DNA of 64,000 nt, taken from positions 124,001 to 188,000 of the forward strand of contig VZRG01000774.1 of NCBI GenBank assembly GCA_013397435.1, read 5' to 3'. Positions 40,833-51,391 of the stretch are shown piece after piece; the stretch's first letter is position 1, and each line of letters opens with the position of its first letter. The position numbers and the translations under genes are program-made. Source of the stretch: Erythrocercus mccallii (Eukaryota > Chordata > Aves > Passeriformes > Dicruridae). The notes under the pieces were generated by a model. The model was not told the DNA's origin. It saw only the letters and a program-made list of their open reading frames with translations, and did no database searches.

Positions 40833-41400
40833 GATGGGGAAAAAAACCCATTTCCACCTTTACATCCTTTCAGTAGACCATAAGTAGTATAATTCTATTT
40901 GCAGAACTTCATTGTAAGACTACTGGTCTTAGCGAACATTCTGGAAATAAATTTTCCAAAACAAAATTCTTGCCTTCCCCAATCAGTAAGTGTAGAATAT
41001 CCACTAAAACAAATCCTTAACAGCAATAGTAAACAAGAAAGATGAAGGCAGCTCATCAGCTCCTTCCATTTTTCTGCTTTATACAAATATGCATTAAAAA
41101 TCTGCAATGAACACATAATTAAGACAAAACCAATCCAGCCCAAAATTGATTTTCATTTGACCTGACACACTAAGACCGACATGTACCCTTCGGTAGTTGC
41201 CTTGAGCCTATCCTTTTGCCTTAAAAGCAAGACAAAGCACCAGCGCTGCAAGGTTCAGTCTATACATTCCAAGGCTGTTCTTTCAGCGCTCTGTAATAGT
41301 TGTTCAAGTTTTTCAGGAACACTTAAATCATCTGAGCTTAGCTGAAGCCTAATCTAGTAGACAGTTTTGTAAATATGATCAGTTGTTCTCCCATACTTAC

Positions 41401-41591
41401 AAACAGTTTGCTCTTGTAAATGTACTTGCTCCTTCCACTTGAGTCCTTTACTTCTTTACTGAAAACCAAGGACATCTCAAAAAGGAAAAGGTGCCTCTCT
41501 CTTCCCTTTCGTATCAGAGTTTTGGGGTCCCACACTTGGAAGGATTCTTGAAGGATGAGCTCTCCCTGAGATTCTATATTTTCATCAAAGC
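41401..41591 (-). CDS. TRIO: TRIO exon, start of PH1 domain (about 1475-1538)
   Basis: Internal exon of 191 bp. It completes Gly and encodes FDENIESQGELILQESFQVW through KGRERHLFLFEMSLVFSKEV to SKYIYKSKLF. It covers the DH-PH junction and first strands of the PH domain, which binds phosphoinositides and assists nucleotide exchange. The RERHLFLFE strand and the VFSKEV strand are diagnostic of TRIO/KALRN PH1. The acceptor is gtatttag; the donor is TTT|GTAAGT, near consensus. Human has SKYLYK as I recall, so Ile replaces Leu. The open frame continues past the donor into the intron but loses family resemblance there. Confidence 0.97.
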
Positions 41592-43517
41592 CTAAATACA
41601 GAGTGAAAGGAAAAGATTCATCACGAAAAGTTGGTAATACAAGTAATGAAAAAAGCACAGCTTCTGTTCATTAAACTGTATGATTTTTTCTCCCTGACAC
41701 AACTTTCAAAAGATGAAATTCCAAGAAAACAATACTAAAAACAAGACTTGATTTTAACACTGCAATATACTTACTAAAAGTAACTGCAGCTCAAATGTAC
41801 TTCTAAATTTAGACATCCAACTGCTAAGAACTTAACTCTTCTGGCAGTATTTTACCAACAAATGACAAATCTGTCTTTGTCAGCTTCTGGTAACCTCTTC
41901 TGTGATGAAAATGATTTCTCTTAAGAGCTTTCTGCCACTGTAGAAAATAAGAAACTTGCAAAGATACATAGCATATCAGGTTCTTCTGAGAATAGCAAGC
42001 TCCCAAATGCCACCTTTTCTGGAGGTACACCTTCTCTACCATGTGGGCAATGAGCACAGAAATGTGTTCCAACTGGAGATGGAAAAACATGGCAGCTTGG
42101 AGCTGTTGGCAAACAATCAGCCTGCCATTGGTCATGCCAGAATTGATCCACAGTAATTACTAGCTGGATCACTTGTATTGAGACATAATGAAAAAAAGAT
42201 GAAGATTGAGAATACCAACAATTTTACTTCCATTTTAATGGTACTATGCTCTCCCAGTTTAATACATAGCTTTAGAGTTGGGAGATAACAAAAATTGTCT
42301 GCCACACTCTTCTGAGTGCTATCAAGTATTTTAAATAAGTACTGCTTGCCAGTTCTTGTGTTCTGAACAGGGCAACAGTAGGAAGAGGATCCGAGGCAAG
42401 TTCCGCCAGGATGTTCATTCAAAATCCTCCCGAGACACAAAGAGGAAATGTGCTCACTCACTATACTTGTCCAACATGGGATGACTCAACAATGCACGCA
42501 AGATTCATTGTAAAACCAACTTATGTAAAAGATTAGGATATTCTCCAGAGTCACATTCCCAGTGTTAAAAGATTATTACCAAAGCTGATCCGCCTTTATA
42601 CTAAGACCACCTCCTGAACAAGCATTTGGAACAGATCCTGTAAACTGACCAACATCCTTGCTGTTTAAAATCAAGGAACAGATGTGATCAGAGCATTCAT
42701 ACAATCAAGGATCACATGTCAAACCAAGGCAAATTTTAGAGTAACAAGCACAATACTGGAAATTCCACAACAAGCTGCATGCTACTATCAGAAGGCAGAG
42801 GGGACGAAGAGGCATACTGACTAGAAGCACCTAAGAGTATTTATTCAGCAACTGTAGGGTAAGAGGGCCCTGCTTTTTTCTCAAAAAATTTAAACGCCCA
42901 AGAAAAACACTTCTATTACTAAATGTATGATTGCACCATTATAACATGGTAACGTGCCAATTGCAAAACTGATTTTGGCAGGAAGTTGTTCTAAGCACAT
43001 AAATGCATTACATCCAACCTCCACTGTCTGCCATGAACATGATTATGCTGGCTTAGGCTTGGGCTAAATTGGCTTATGCTAATATTTTACTGCCAGAAGA
43101 TAGATTTCATGTCAACCAGAAGTCTGTTATGGAACAGGCAGCAAACAGACATGAAAAACACAAACTTCTTGGAGACAATTATTTGATACGTAAATCAGCA
43201 AAATACACAGCTAAGGATACTGGTTGGAAAACGCAGCCAAAGCCAGCATATCTGACCCGTCACCTATTGCATTTTGGGTGAGTAGTGGACTACTTCATTG
43301 GCCTACACGTTTTTCAAATCTGCAGTGGCACAACTATAGATCAAGGTGAAAGAACACTTAAAAAAATAATAAAACTGTACCAGCTGTCTGTAACAATTAG
43401 TTTTCCTAAATAAATCTGCATGTTATATAGCCCTGCCAAAACGGTAGAAAAATACAAACAGAGAAACGAAGTTAATCTGCAGCACACAATGAATTTCAAC
43501 GGCAGCCTGAGTCCTAC
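41592..43517 (-). other. TRIO: TRIO intron, 1.9 kb
   Basis: Between the last DH1 exon and first PH1 exon. Several 80-110 codon frames overlap on both strands around 41.8-42.5 kb without family resemblance. Nothing else seen. Confidence 0.85.
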
Positions 43518-43629
43518 CTTCCAGCATGCTGAGGTGCATGGCATCATTGGCTCGCTTTGGCACACTAAGCATCACCTCCAGGCCATCCTTAATCTCACCT
43601 TTACCTTCTTCACAGCATGTGAGCAGCTC
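43518..43629 (-). CDS. TRIO: TRIO exon, end of DH1 (about 1438-1475)
   Basis: Internal exon of 112 bp, 37 codons plus one base. Translation: ELLTCCEEGKGEIKDGLEVM and then LSVPKRANDAMHLSMLE. It contains the last DH1 helix. The Pro of LSVPKRAND is human P1461 and the His of DAMHL is H1469, both sites of reported human variants that reduce Rac1 activation (established knowledge); both are intact. The acceptor is cttttgcag; the donor is AAG|GTAGGA. The codons for EEGKGE create internal donor-like strings (AAG|GTAAAG and AAG|GTGAGA), which are potential cryptic sites. Confidence 0.97.
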
Positions 43630-45812
43630 CTGCAAAAGACAAGCAGACAAAATGACTCGCCATCACTTATTTCTACATTAATATGACAGACAACCAAAGA
43701 GCAGTTCTAACAAATCAAAAAATCATTTTTGACACAAAATGTTTTGGATCTTCTTACACTGCCAATGACATGACAGCATACTTTGTTTCTATCATGATCA
43801 GTTCTTCAAGGAGCAGCCCAAGCTATCAGGTAACCAATTCTAATTTAAATAGGTTTATCTGCTTAATAAGAAATCTTTAAAAGTTATGTTAAGAAAAAGC
43901 TTTTTATGATAAGCACAGACACAGTTATCAGATGCTGTACTACATCAAGGCCCAGAACAATACAGCTGCAAAGTCACGGAGATGGGCGAAAGCAGGGCAG
44001 TACAAAAGGACCCCTCTGCCTTCCATGTCAGTCATTGGCCCTTCACCAAACACCTGCTCTGTACAACTGCTGATAAAGAGAATTTACATTGTTTTATTTC
44101 AAGTATTCCATGAATGACTATTCTGTGTTCACACAGTTAAAAGCAACATACAAATAAAACTTTTCCATACCAAAATGCGTTAAGCAATGGGCAGAAGTTA
44201 AGAGAATTGAACAAGCTGAAGTGTTGTAGTAGAATTTAGGGCATACAGTTCTCTGCTCATTCAACATCCCACAGATTTAATAAGGAACCTGAATACCAGC
44301 ACCTGAGCTGATATTCAAATTTCCTTACAGCTTTTAAGCATTTGAACAGTATCAAGATAAAATGTAGGTTACGTAACCAAAAGGCCATATTATGTTCCTT
44401 CTTTTATTCAAAAGGCCCACTTAAATTAATTTCCTCAGGTTAAATTTCTTTTCCCCTTTTTAAAGGGGAAGCCATGTGATTTCTACTATTATGATCATTA
44501 CATTATTTTTATTCAATTGACAATACCACCAACACAGCAACACACTACATGATCACACCTAGATTTTGCATGATAACTCCACAGAACAGTGAGAGTAACT
44601 AAATATTTCTCAGAGGCACAGAAAAGGAGCAGCTTCGATACCATTTGGAAAAACAAGCTACCATGCTACCATGTATACATCTCTCTCCTATTGCAGAAAA
44701 AAAAAAAAAAGAAAAAGAAAAAGAAAAAAAGGAAAAGGAAAAGACAACCCAGAAACTCAGCTACCACTAGACAAATCCATTTTACTATGAAGCAAAGATA
44801 TCTGGCTCTGCAAACACTGGTGAAACCAATCCATCCCACCACTTCCATAAAATAACAGGTTAAAGCATATTAATATTAAAAATAATAGTAATTGTTGGAA
44901 TTAATACCTCAAAACTTCTGAAACAGCACAGCCTAGAGTATTTCTGTAATTACAACTTGATTAAGTTGCAACTCCTTCCAAGTGGAAAACAGACCATAAA
45001 CGTCAGTCAAAAGGACAGATTTGTTTCCACCCAACATGGCCTGAAATAGTCTCTTCATGTTTTTCAGAAATTTCAAAAGCAATCACACATGGCTGTTCTC
45101 AAGTAAAAAGGGGAGACACAGATAAGTTACAGTGCTTTTGTAGGCTGCTATAACAAAACAAGCATTGCCACCTAAGAGACCCAGCACAGTCCAAGAACAC
45201 TGCTGGCTCCCTTGAGAAGACATCTATCCACTCAGTGAAAGTTCTAACTACAGGGTTCCTAAAGTTGTGCTTATTTTAACAACTACTATTTACTTGACAT
45301 TTCCAGGCAACATTACAAATAACAACTCTGTGCAACAGCTCTACAGATACAGTCACCATATGTAAATATTTACTGATACACACACATATTTATATGTCTT
45401 ACAGATACTTTACCTTACAGTTTTATATAGAAATAAATATATTATCTATTTTACAGTGTTTAATATCATCAGCTTAGCTAAGGGCTCACCAAAATTTAGT
45501 GTAGAAACCATTACAAAAATGGTTTTATAGCCATATAGCCATTAATTACTTTATTACCCTGGAAATGCAAATTATATTTTCTAAGTAAACATCAGTAGAC
45601 AGGTATCTTTTTTTGGTTTACAGAAATCTGGACAAAAAGTTGCTTGTTTATGTCCTCTTTAATTTTCAGTTGAATTTTTGCAGCAGTATTTGCGGCTGCC
45701 CAGGATCCTGGAGTCTCACAGAGCAGAGTAGAACAACCCTCCTGATTTCAGCAAGGGCTTTGCTTTCTTATAATCAGCAGAATTGGATGAAGAACCCTGA
45801 ATTAATACTGAC
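43630..45812 (-). other. TRIO: TRIO intron, 2.2 kb
   Basis: Intron within DH1. The only distinct element is an A-rich purine tract near 44.7 kb. An AT-rich patch with TATTTATA strings lies at about 45.36-45.47 kb. No exon or transposon recognised. Confidence 0.85.
44696..44743. repeat. A-rich purine tract (GAAAAA/GGAAAA)
   Basis: A run of A, followed by GAAAAA units and then GGAAAA units: an expanding poly(A)-derived or microsatellite purine tract. It encodes the meaningless poly-Lys and poly-Phe stretches seen in overlapping frames. Confidence 0.9.
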
Positions 45813-45905
45813 CTTTAAAAGAAGCTGGTATTTTGTTATCCTTTGGACAGGTTTGATAAGGTAAGAGGAGATAGAGTTGGCCAGTCCATGTCGTTGTTGT
45901 ATCTC
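45813..45905 (-). CDS. TRIO: TRIO exon, DH1 conserved region 3 (about 1407-1437)
   Basis: Internal exon of 93 bp, 31 codons, phase 0 at both ends. Translation: EIQQRHGLANSISSYLIKPV and then QRITKYQLLLK. This is conserved region 3, the most conserved helix of DH domains, which forms much of the GTPase-binding surface. The Arg of PVQRITKY is human R1428, a reported loss-of-function variant position (established knowledge), and is intact. The acceptor is tcctgtag-like (catgtag before GAG in the minus reading is preceded by a pyrimidine-poor tract); the donor is AAG|GTCAGT, a noncanonical +3 base but with a good remainder. Confidence 0.95.
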
Positions 45906-47779
45906 CTACATGGAAAAAGCAAACATTTGAGGACTGCGAGTACCAACACTCAGATATAAACTGTTTTGAGGGATATGAAATAATATACATTAACTATAAA
46001 TTCTATTTTAGCAGAAAAAAAATCCCCCCAAAATCAGGATAACTGGATATTCCAGGCACAATGAATCATTATGCTATGCATCTGCCTGCTCACTTGGTAC
46101 AAACAGAAGATGATTATCTCCTAGAGTACCCCTGAAACATTACAACAAACCTACATACAAAGAGCAACAATTAGGGACATAGAATGTGTGGCAATATCTT
46201 TTTTAAAAACATTAACTTCTGTACTTCTTTTGTTACTTGCAAGAGAGGAAAAACCCTCACACTGCAGCGTTCCTGGGAAGAGGCAAGAGTACCAGGTAGG
46301 CTGAGGTGGAGGTTTCTCAGCATTCCTGCCTATTTCAGCGCCAGCAGCCACAGACGGCCTCATCCCCACCAGAGGGAGCACCGAGTAACAGTTTCTGACT
46401 GAAGGAAAGAGATTACCAAGCACTTGAAAACAGCCACTTACAAATAGAAAAAAGAATGACCTCCACAAAAATAAAGGTGGAAAACAGAATTATCTGATAG
46501 CTAAACGGGATGATTACAGATTTCAGGTACTGACTGGGGCTCAACTCCACTGATAGGGTCTGCTATTAATCATAGCACTGGATCTATTTTAACCAAGCAA
46601 TTTAAACAGCAAGTTATGCCCCACAGCTGTGCGCCATCTAACCGTGGTTAAATGAATGGGATATAAATGATGTTTTCATATGGACCAGTGGTGTAGTCAG
46701 TGGAAATGCTCGAGTTTTCTGTGCACAGAATTAAGTCTTCACACTTTTAATATACTTTGGGTCAATTAGGGGATGGAGAGCTCTGGATATAGTGGTAATA
46801 CAGATGGATCAAAGGAGGTAGTGGCAGGAATTTATTTCTAATAGTTTTAAAAGAGCCCTGTGTTATTTTTCAAAATGGTATTTACTAAATTTTTCTTGGA
46901 ATTCTTTTTGGTCATATCTACCCGATTTTCTGTAACTTACTTGCTGTTCTTCAAACACGGAAAACTTAATGGAGACTTCACAGAAAGGCTTTGCCTTACA
47001 ATGTTTAGAAACCCCATTTCCTCAGTGATTAGACTTTTGAGATTAACCTCTAGGGCTTCAGGGATTTCCTCTACTTCCCTATACTTGTACAAACAATTCT
47101 AAAAAATACTGTGGTGTCATTACACAGCTAGTGGCTCAGCTGGGGAAAAAAAATGGAAAAAAGAGAGCATTCTAATTGACTCATCTGCTAATACATGTCC
47201 AACCAAAACTCACTCACCATGGCCAAAATTCCTCCCTAAAACCTCTAACACATCTACATTTTTGTCACTTTTTTATGCAGAAATTACACGTGTAGACCAT
47301 GGGACCATAGAACTGAATAAGGAGGTTCAGCCCGTGTGAATAACAGCAGTGAACTGAATTACCACTACATGCAGTTACAGTTTAAAATGCTCCAAAAATT
47401 TAACCAAGTTTTCTATCTCTATTACATACAATGCAAACTAAGCACATCAAAATTTGCTAGGATTTGCAGGATGTGCTTGTGTGAGCTGAAGATTCATGTC
47501 TTGGTTGTTGGTTGCCAGAACCTGCTTCCAGTTCTGAACCACTCTGATATGTAACAGCAACTTTTCTCATCTGATTTGACAGCCCTGTAACACCAACTGA
47601 GCAATGGAGGTTAATCATATGAGATACAGGATTGATTTTCTTAAGCTGACAGCTTAATAAATTGCAGCATTACTAACAGGAAACTTGCATTTTCTTAACA
47701 AATTAGGCACTCAGCAGAACTACAAATATATGAGTCAAACAGCCAAGCCATGCCTTTAAGATGGACACAATGTACTTAC
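45906..47779 (-). other. TRIO: TRIO intron, 1.9 kb
   Basis: Intron within DH1. It holds a GC-richer patch at 46.26-46.40 kb with a CTCF-like motif (listed separately). Otherwise unique sequence with nothing recognised. Confidence 0.85.
46366..46380 (+). promoter_or_regulatory. Candidate CTCF binding site
   Basis: CCACCAGAGGGAGCA matches the CTCF core (CCASYAGRKGGCRS) at all core positions but one, where A replaces C, a substitution often tolerated. It sits in a locally GC-rich patch with CpGs. Occupancy cannot be judged from sequence. Confidence 0.4.
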
Positions 47780-47869
47780 ATCAAAGTATGCTCCCGCATG
47801 TTCTAATATCAGCTGAGTGGAATCTGGCTTATTTTTACAGTACGTAACGTACATCTGGAATTTGTCTGC
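47780..47869 (-). CDS. TRIO: TRIO exon, DH1 (about 1377-1406)
   Basis: Internal exon of 90 bp, exactly 30 codons, phase 0 at both ends. Translation: ADKFQMYVTYCKNKPDSTQL and then ILEHAGAYFD. The YVTYCKNKP motif is a core DH1 helix shared by TRIO and KALRN. The acceptor is ttgttctgcag and the donor is GAT|GTAAGT, a near-consensus pair. Human TRIO reads AGSYFD as I recall, so Ser is replaced by Ala in this bird. Exon length and phases match an internal symmetric exon, so skipping would delete part of the catalytic domain in frame. Confidence 0.96.
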
Positions 47870-48340
47870 CTGCAGAACAAAATGCAAATTTACAAAGGTT
47901 ATCAAAGAGCATCATTCCTGTCTCAAAGTTTTTACAGCATTATCAGACAGCTTATCTTCCCTACTAAGAAAGTGAGCTGTACAGAATTATATTATATATA
48001 CAGAATTACATTTCCACTCCAACTTGCAGTGTAAAAACATACATCAGGCAAGTAAAACTGAAAACAACAGCAATGTATATAAAAATAGGTTATTCAAAGC
48101 TAAGACAAACCAAATCTGCACACTGGTTTAGGCAACTTGCATACACTTCAAGAGCAGCTAAGGACTGGCATCTGACAGGAGTGCCCTAATTGTTGTTTTC
48201 TCAGTTAAAGATACACGTTTTACTTAAATTTGAAGGAAGAGGTACTTCGACAAATCAAAAAGGGATCTGAGAGCAAGAATTCATCCCATCGTGGCTCCTA
48301 TCCCCTTTTCTACTTCTAAATGTAAGTCTGACTTCATTAC
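47870..48340 (-). other. TRIO: TRIO intron, 471 bp
   Basis: Short DH1 intron with a brief AT-rich TATATA segment near 47.99 kb. Nothing else seen. Confidence 0.9.
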
Positions 48341-48410
48341 CCATGTAACGAAGCAATGTCCAACATCTTCTGGTAACTGTTCATATTTTTCCAACTCCTT
48401 GAGAAATATA
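48341..48410 (-). CDS. TRIO: TRIO exon, DH1 (about 1353-1376)
   Basis: Internal exon of 70 bp encoding IFLKELEKYEQLPEDVGHCF and then VTW after completing the split Asn codon. It ends in phase 0 with TGG. The acceptor is ttttctacag and the donor is GG|GTAATG. The fourth residue from the start of EDVGH corresponds to the D1368 region: the Asp in LPED is human D1368, a site of a reported gain-of-function variant in human TRIO (established knowledge). The residue is intact here. Flanking introns are short (471 bp and 1061 bp) and contain nothing else recognisable. Confidence 0.96.
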
Positions 48411-49471
48411 CTGTAGAAAAGAAAACAGAAAGTACAAGGCATATGAAACATGTTCATTACTTGTTTGGATCTACTGTCTGTGAATAAAAGCCAAGAGAAA
48501 ACTTTCTGTAATACTAAATGTATGAGTTAAGGAAATAAAGATAACTGGAATAGATAAAAATGTGTAATAAAAGTACTAATATTGAATATAATTCAATATA
48601 AATTCTGATGAGAAGATCAGAAATTTAACCATTGGACATGCAGTTAATACATAAGAATATTCAAAAATTTAGTAATTGCTGCTGTTCTCTATCAAGATAG
48701 TTTCCTACTGTTTTCAGTTTCAATAAAAGCCTTCACCTCAATTTAAAAAAAATCTCAAACCTTGCTTTTTGGATACTCAAGTTCTCAAGTTAACACAAAG
48801 CATACAAAGAGCTGTAAAACTGGGGTCTGGAATACGCTAAGTATATTTTATTTTTTCAAAGAATCATAACCTGATACAAATGTGTACACAATCAGGAAAT
48901 AACAAAGAGAGAAGATTCAGAGCAAGACTTCTGTACACGGATCCCTCTAGGAACCACTCCATTCAGAAGAAGTTGAGTGGACAAGTCTCTTTTATGCTCT
49001 GTACTCAAGTAAATGTAATGATGCTGCAGCATCTCCACAGAAGCTAAGAGCAGCCAAGAAGAGCTGGGAGCCCTACTCTTTCCCACTAACAGCTGCACTT
49101 GGATATCATGAATGAGGATTCTGAGAGAATGACAGAGCCCTAATGCTTGTGCTGTGTTTGTATTTTATTGAGTTCAGTGGTTTTCATCTCTTTAGAACAA
49201 CTGATAAACCTACAACAAAATTTTGGTGTATCGAAAATGTTTCTTAAATGCTGAAAGATGCCCAAGACTGAAAAATATAGTCTCTAATGGTGTACCTACC
49301 TTTCTGTAAAAAGCAACAGCTGAAATAATTTAGCAATGCAAGAGGAAAATATTTCAATTTTTTTAATGGGAAAGCATTTATTATTGATATACACAATATT
49401 TTCACTAGGAAATCCCTCAGGTCATCATTTGGATTTAGCAGTAGTATGGAAATGGAAGATAAGTCACTCAC
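48411..49471 (-). other. TRIO: TRIO intron, 1.1 kb
   Basis: DH1 intron, AT-rich, without recognisable repeats or genes. Confidence 0.9.
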
Positions 49472-49581
49472 TTATTGTGGAACTCATAAATTTCCTGCAT
49501 GTTTCCAAAGATAATGTGTTCTTTGTTTACAATACCAGGTGGAATCTCCTCGACTCCACTTGTCATTTCCCATAGATATGT
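49472..49581 (-). CDS. TRIO: TRIO exon, DH1 (about 1317-1353)
   Basis: Internal exon of 110 bp, 36 codons plus two bases. The translation is TYLWEMTSGVEEIPPGIVNK and then EHIIFGNMQEIYEFHN. The IIFGNMQEIYEFH stretch is the characteristic DH-domain signature seen in TRIO, KALRN and relatives. The acceptor is tttctcggcag and the donor AA|GTGAGTGA. It completes Asn in the next exon. As I recall, human has Leu where this sequence has His after KE; this is a nonconservative difference at the surface of a conserved helix and could be checked against other birds. Confidence 0.96.
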
Positions 49582-50358
49582 CTGCCGAGAAAAAAAAAGA
49601 TGTGTGAAAAGTCCTGATAAACTCTCAACAGACAAAGCCAGGTATCTGTAAGTATGCATTCCTGGAGAGAAACTAGGCAAAGATCACACAGCAGCATCAT
49701 CTCCAATTGTGACAGTGCCTGTTGTGTCAAATATACCTTGTGATTTTGACAGTGAAATACAAGTTCTAAAACTGACAATTTAACATAGTCCCTGAGATGT
49801 CATCATTTAAAATGCATAGTGTTCTTGACAACCACTAATGCTTCAGGATATTCCTTATCAAGGTCATGTCTGCAGTCTAGAAGTTCATGCTTTGTGCAAC
49901 AGCTACCACTGAACCTTAGTTGCTTCAGCATAACAATTACTGGGCACTTTTCCATGGACTCTCACTGAATTTCTATTCAAAAAGTCAGCTAGTAGCAGAA
50001 CATGTGATACAGATAATAAGAGAATTAGCACAAGCTCTCCCCTATTGCTAGCAAAGCAAATAAAGTAAACCCCTCCTTTTTTCCCTCCTCTCTCTAAAAC
50101 AAAAACCCAAACACAATTATGAATTGGGAAAGGAACAAATACTGAAACTCAGTACTGATAAAAGAAAAACATATAGGGTGAATTCTGAAATGGCTGTTAT
50201 CAGATGCAATTTTAAGTTTCTTCTTAACAGCAGTAAAATTACTTAATTTGGTCCTATGATTCCAAACCAATCATGCTCAGCTGTTGAAACCAGAAAGAAA
50301 ACAGAAAGCAATGGATTGAATCCTGCCTCCAAAGATTAGTGAAAAAAACAAAACTCAC
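49582..50358 (-). other. TRIO: TRIO intron, 777 bp
   Basis: DH1 intron without recognisable repeats or genes. Confidence 0.9.
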
Positions 50359-50425
50359 ATCCATGCACTCCCGGAGGTCTCTTACGTAAGCCTTTTCTGT
50401 CTGAATTAGCTCAGCCATAATGAAC
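50359..50425 (-). CDS. TRIO: TRIO exon, start of DH1 catalytic domain (about 1294-1316)
   Basis: Short internal exon of 67 bp. It completes Glu and encodes FIMAELIQTEKAYVRDL and then RECMD. This is conserved region 1 of the Dbl homology fold; the Glu of the ELIQTE segment contacts switch I of Rac/RhoG in DH domains (family knowledge). The acceptor is cacctaag and the donor is GAT|GTGAGT, a strong site. The codons for Tyr-Val-Arg-Asp create an internal TAC|GTAAGA string that resembles a good donor; use of it would truncate the exon and shift frame. The exon is very short for reliable definition, so its strong 3'-end donor is probably important. Confidence 0.96.
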
Positions 50426-50973
50426 CTTAGGTGACAACAGAAAGAATAATCAGATCTCAGTCTGTTAGATCACTATGAATGTATAATAACAAGAATACAT
50501 CTTTCTCCTCATCAGCTTTTGCTTTTCCACTGCAGCAAGAAAAATCTGAGAACTGAAATGTGAAGAAGGACAACTGAGGAAGGAAACCTAAGAGGTAATA
50601 TCCCTCCATTACTAACCAGGACAAAAAGAAACAGAGAAGGAGATAGAATTTTTTCTCTAACACTTTCCACTGCTACAGTAATTTAACAGTTGTCTTGCTT
50701 TCTCCCCTTACACATTTATTTCACATTCTTTCTATGAAGGAAAAAAAACATTTTAAGAAGTAGTCCAACAGTTTTGAAAGTTTAAGATTCTGTCATGGTA
50801 GAATTATCTGTGAGAACAAACGTGAATAAATGGCAATAGGAGATACTGAGTACTATCACTTTCTTTTTACCAATTGTATGATTTCTGAGCTGCCAGACAA
50901 GCCATGACAGTTGTTTCATTATCAGGATTGACTTATACATTCTCATGGATTAAAAAATAAATAAATTTATTAC
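50426..50973 (-). other. TRIO: TRIO intron, 548 bp
   Basis: Intron before DH1, AT-rich near the donor. Nothing else seen. Confidence 0.9.
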
Positions 50974-51089
50974 TCTTTCCTGCGGGCAGACTTTCGTTTT
51001 TCTTCATTAAGCTCATGAGCAGCATCACGCAGTTTCACCTCTGACCCAGGGACGCTGGCTGGGATTATATCCAGCTGCAAGCTTTTGCT
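50974..51089 (-). CDS. TRIO: TRIO exon, spectrin-to-DH1 linker (about 1256-1294)
   Basis: Internal exon of 116 bp, 38 codons plus two bases. The translation starts SKSLQLDIIPASVPGSEVKL and ends EEKRKSARRK plus the first two bases of a Glu codon. The basic KRKSARRKE stretch leads directly into DH1. The acceptor is ctttaataaag, with a short and interrupted pyrimidine tract; the donor is GA|GTAATA, which lacks the usual G at the last exon base and is weak. The split Glu codon is completed by the first base of the next exon, which fixes this choice of donor. Human has IPASIPGSE here as I recall, so Val replaces Ile. Confidence 0.95.
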
Positions 51090-51196
51090 CTTTATTAAAG
51101 AAAGGAAGAATTGATTAAGGAAGGAGACAAGAGAAAAAGGTAGCTAAATCAAAGCTAAAGCTTGTTTGTCTGTCATCACACTCAAATTTCTCTTAC

Positions 51197-51391
51197 CGAT
51201 TTATTGGAATCGGAGGAAATACCCAGAGCTTTCTCTAAAGAGGTCCTGTATTTCTCCATGCGCAGGGAAAAGTCTCTGTACCTCTTATCCACTGCTGTGA
51301 CACATTTTTTAATCTCTGTTGCATGAGCATGCCCTTTTTCACAAAAGCCATCAGCCAGCTGTATCAACAACTTCACCCTCTCTTTGGTTTG
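51197..51391 (-). CDS. TRIO: TRIO exon, last spectrin repeat (about 1191-1255)
   Basis: Internal exon of 195 bp, 65 codons, phase 0 at both ends. It begins QTKERVKLLIQLADGFCEKG, passes through the CVTAVDKRYRDFSLRMEKY helix and ends ALGISSDSNKS. The acceptor is tgttttcatag before CAA and the donor is TCG|GTAAGAG. It encodes the end of the last spectrin-type repeat before the catalytic GEF1 module. One likely difference from the human protein as I recall it is Thr in HATEI where human has Ala. The next exon follows after an intron of only 107 bp, the shortest in the window. Confidence 0.97.

Larger units (their letters stand above)
38519..41400 (-). other. TRIO: TRIO intron, 2.9 kb
   Basis: Contains a TA dinucleotide tract and a T-rich tract (listed separately). 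The rest is unique AT-rich sequence with no exon, RNA gene or mobile element that I recognise. Confidence 0.85.

Noticed and set aside
41824..42461. Overlapping minus-strand frames of 83-109 codons
   Set aside because: Several frames in different registers over the same intron, none resembling TRIO or another protein.
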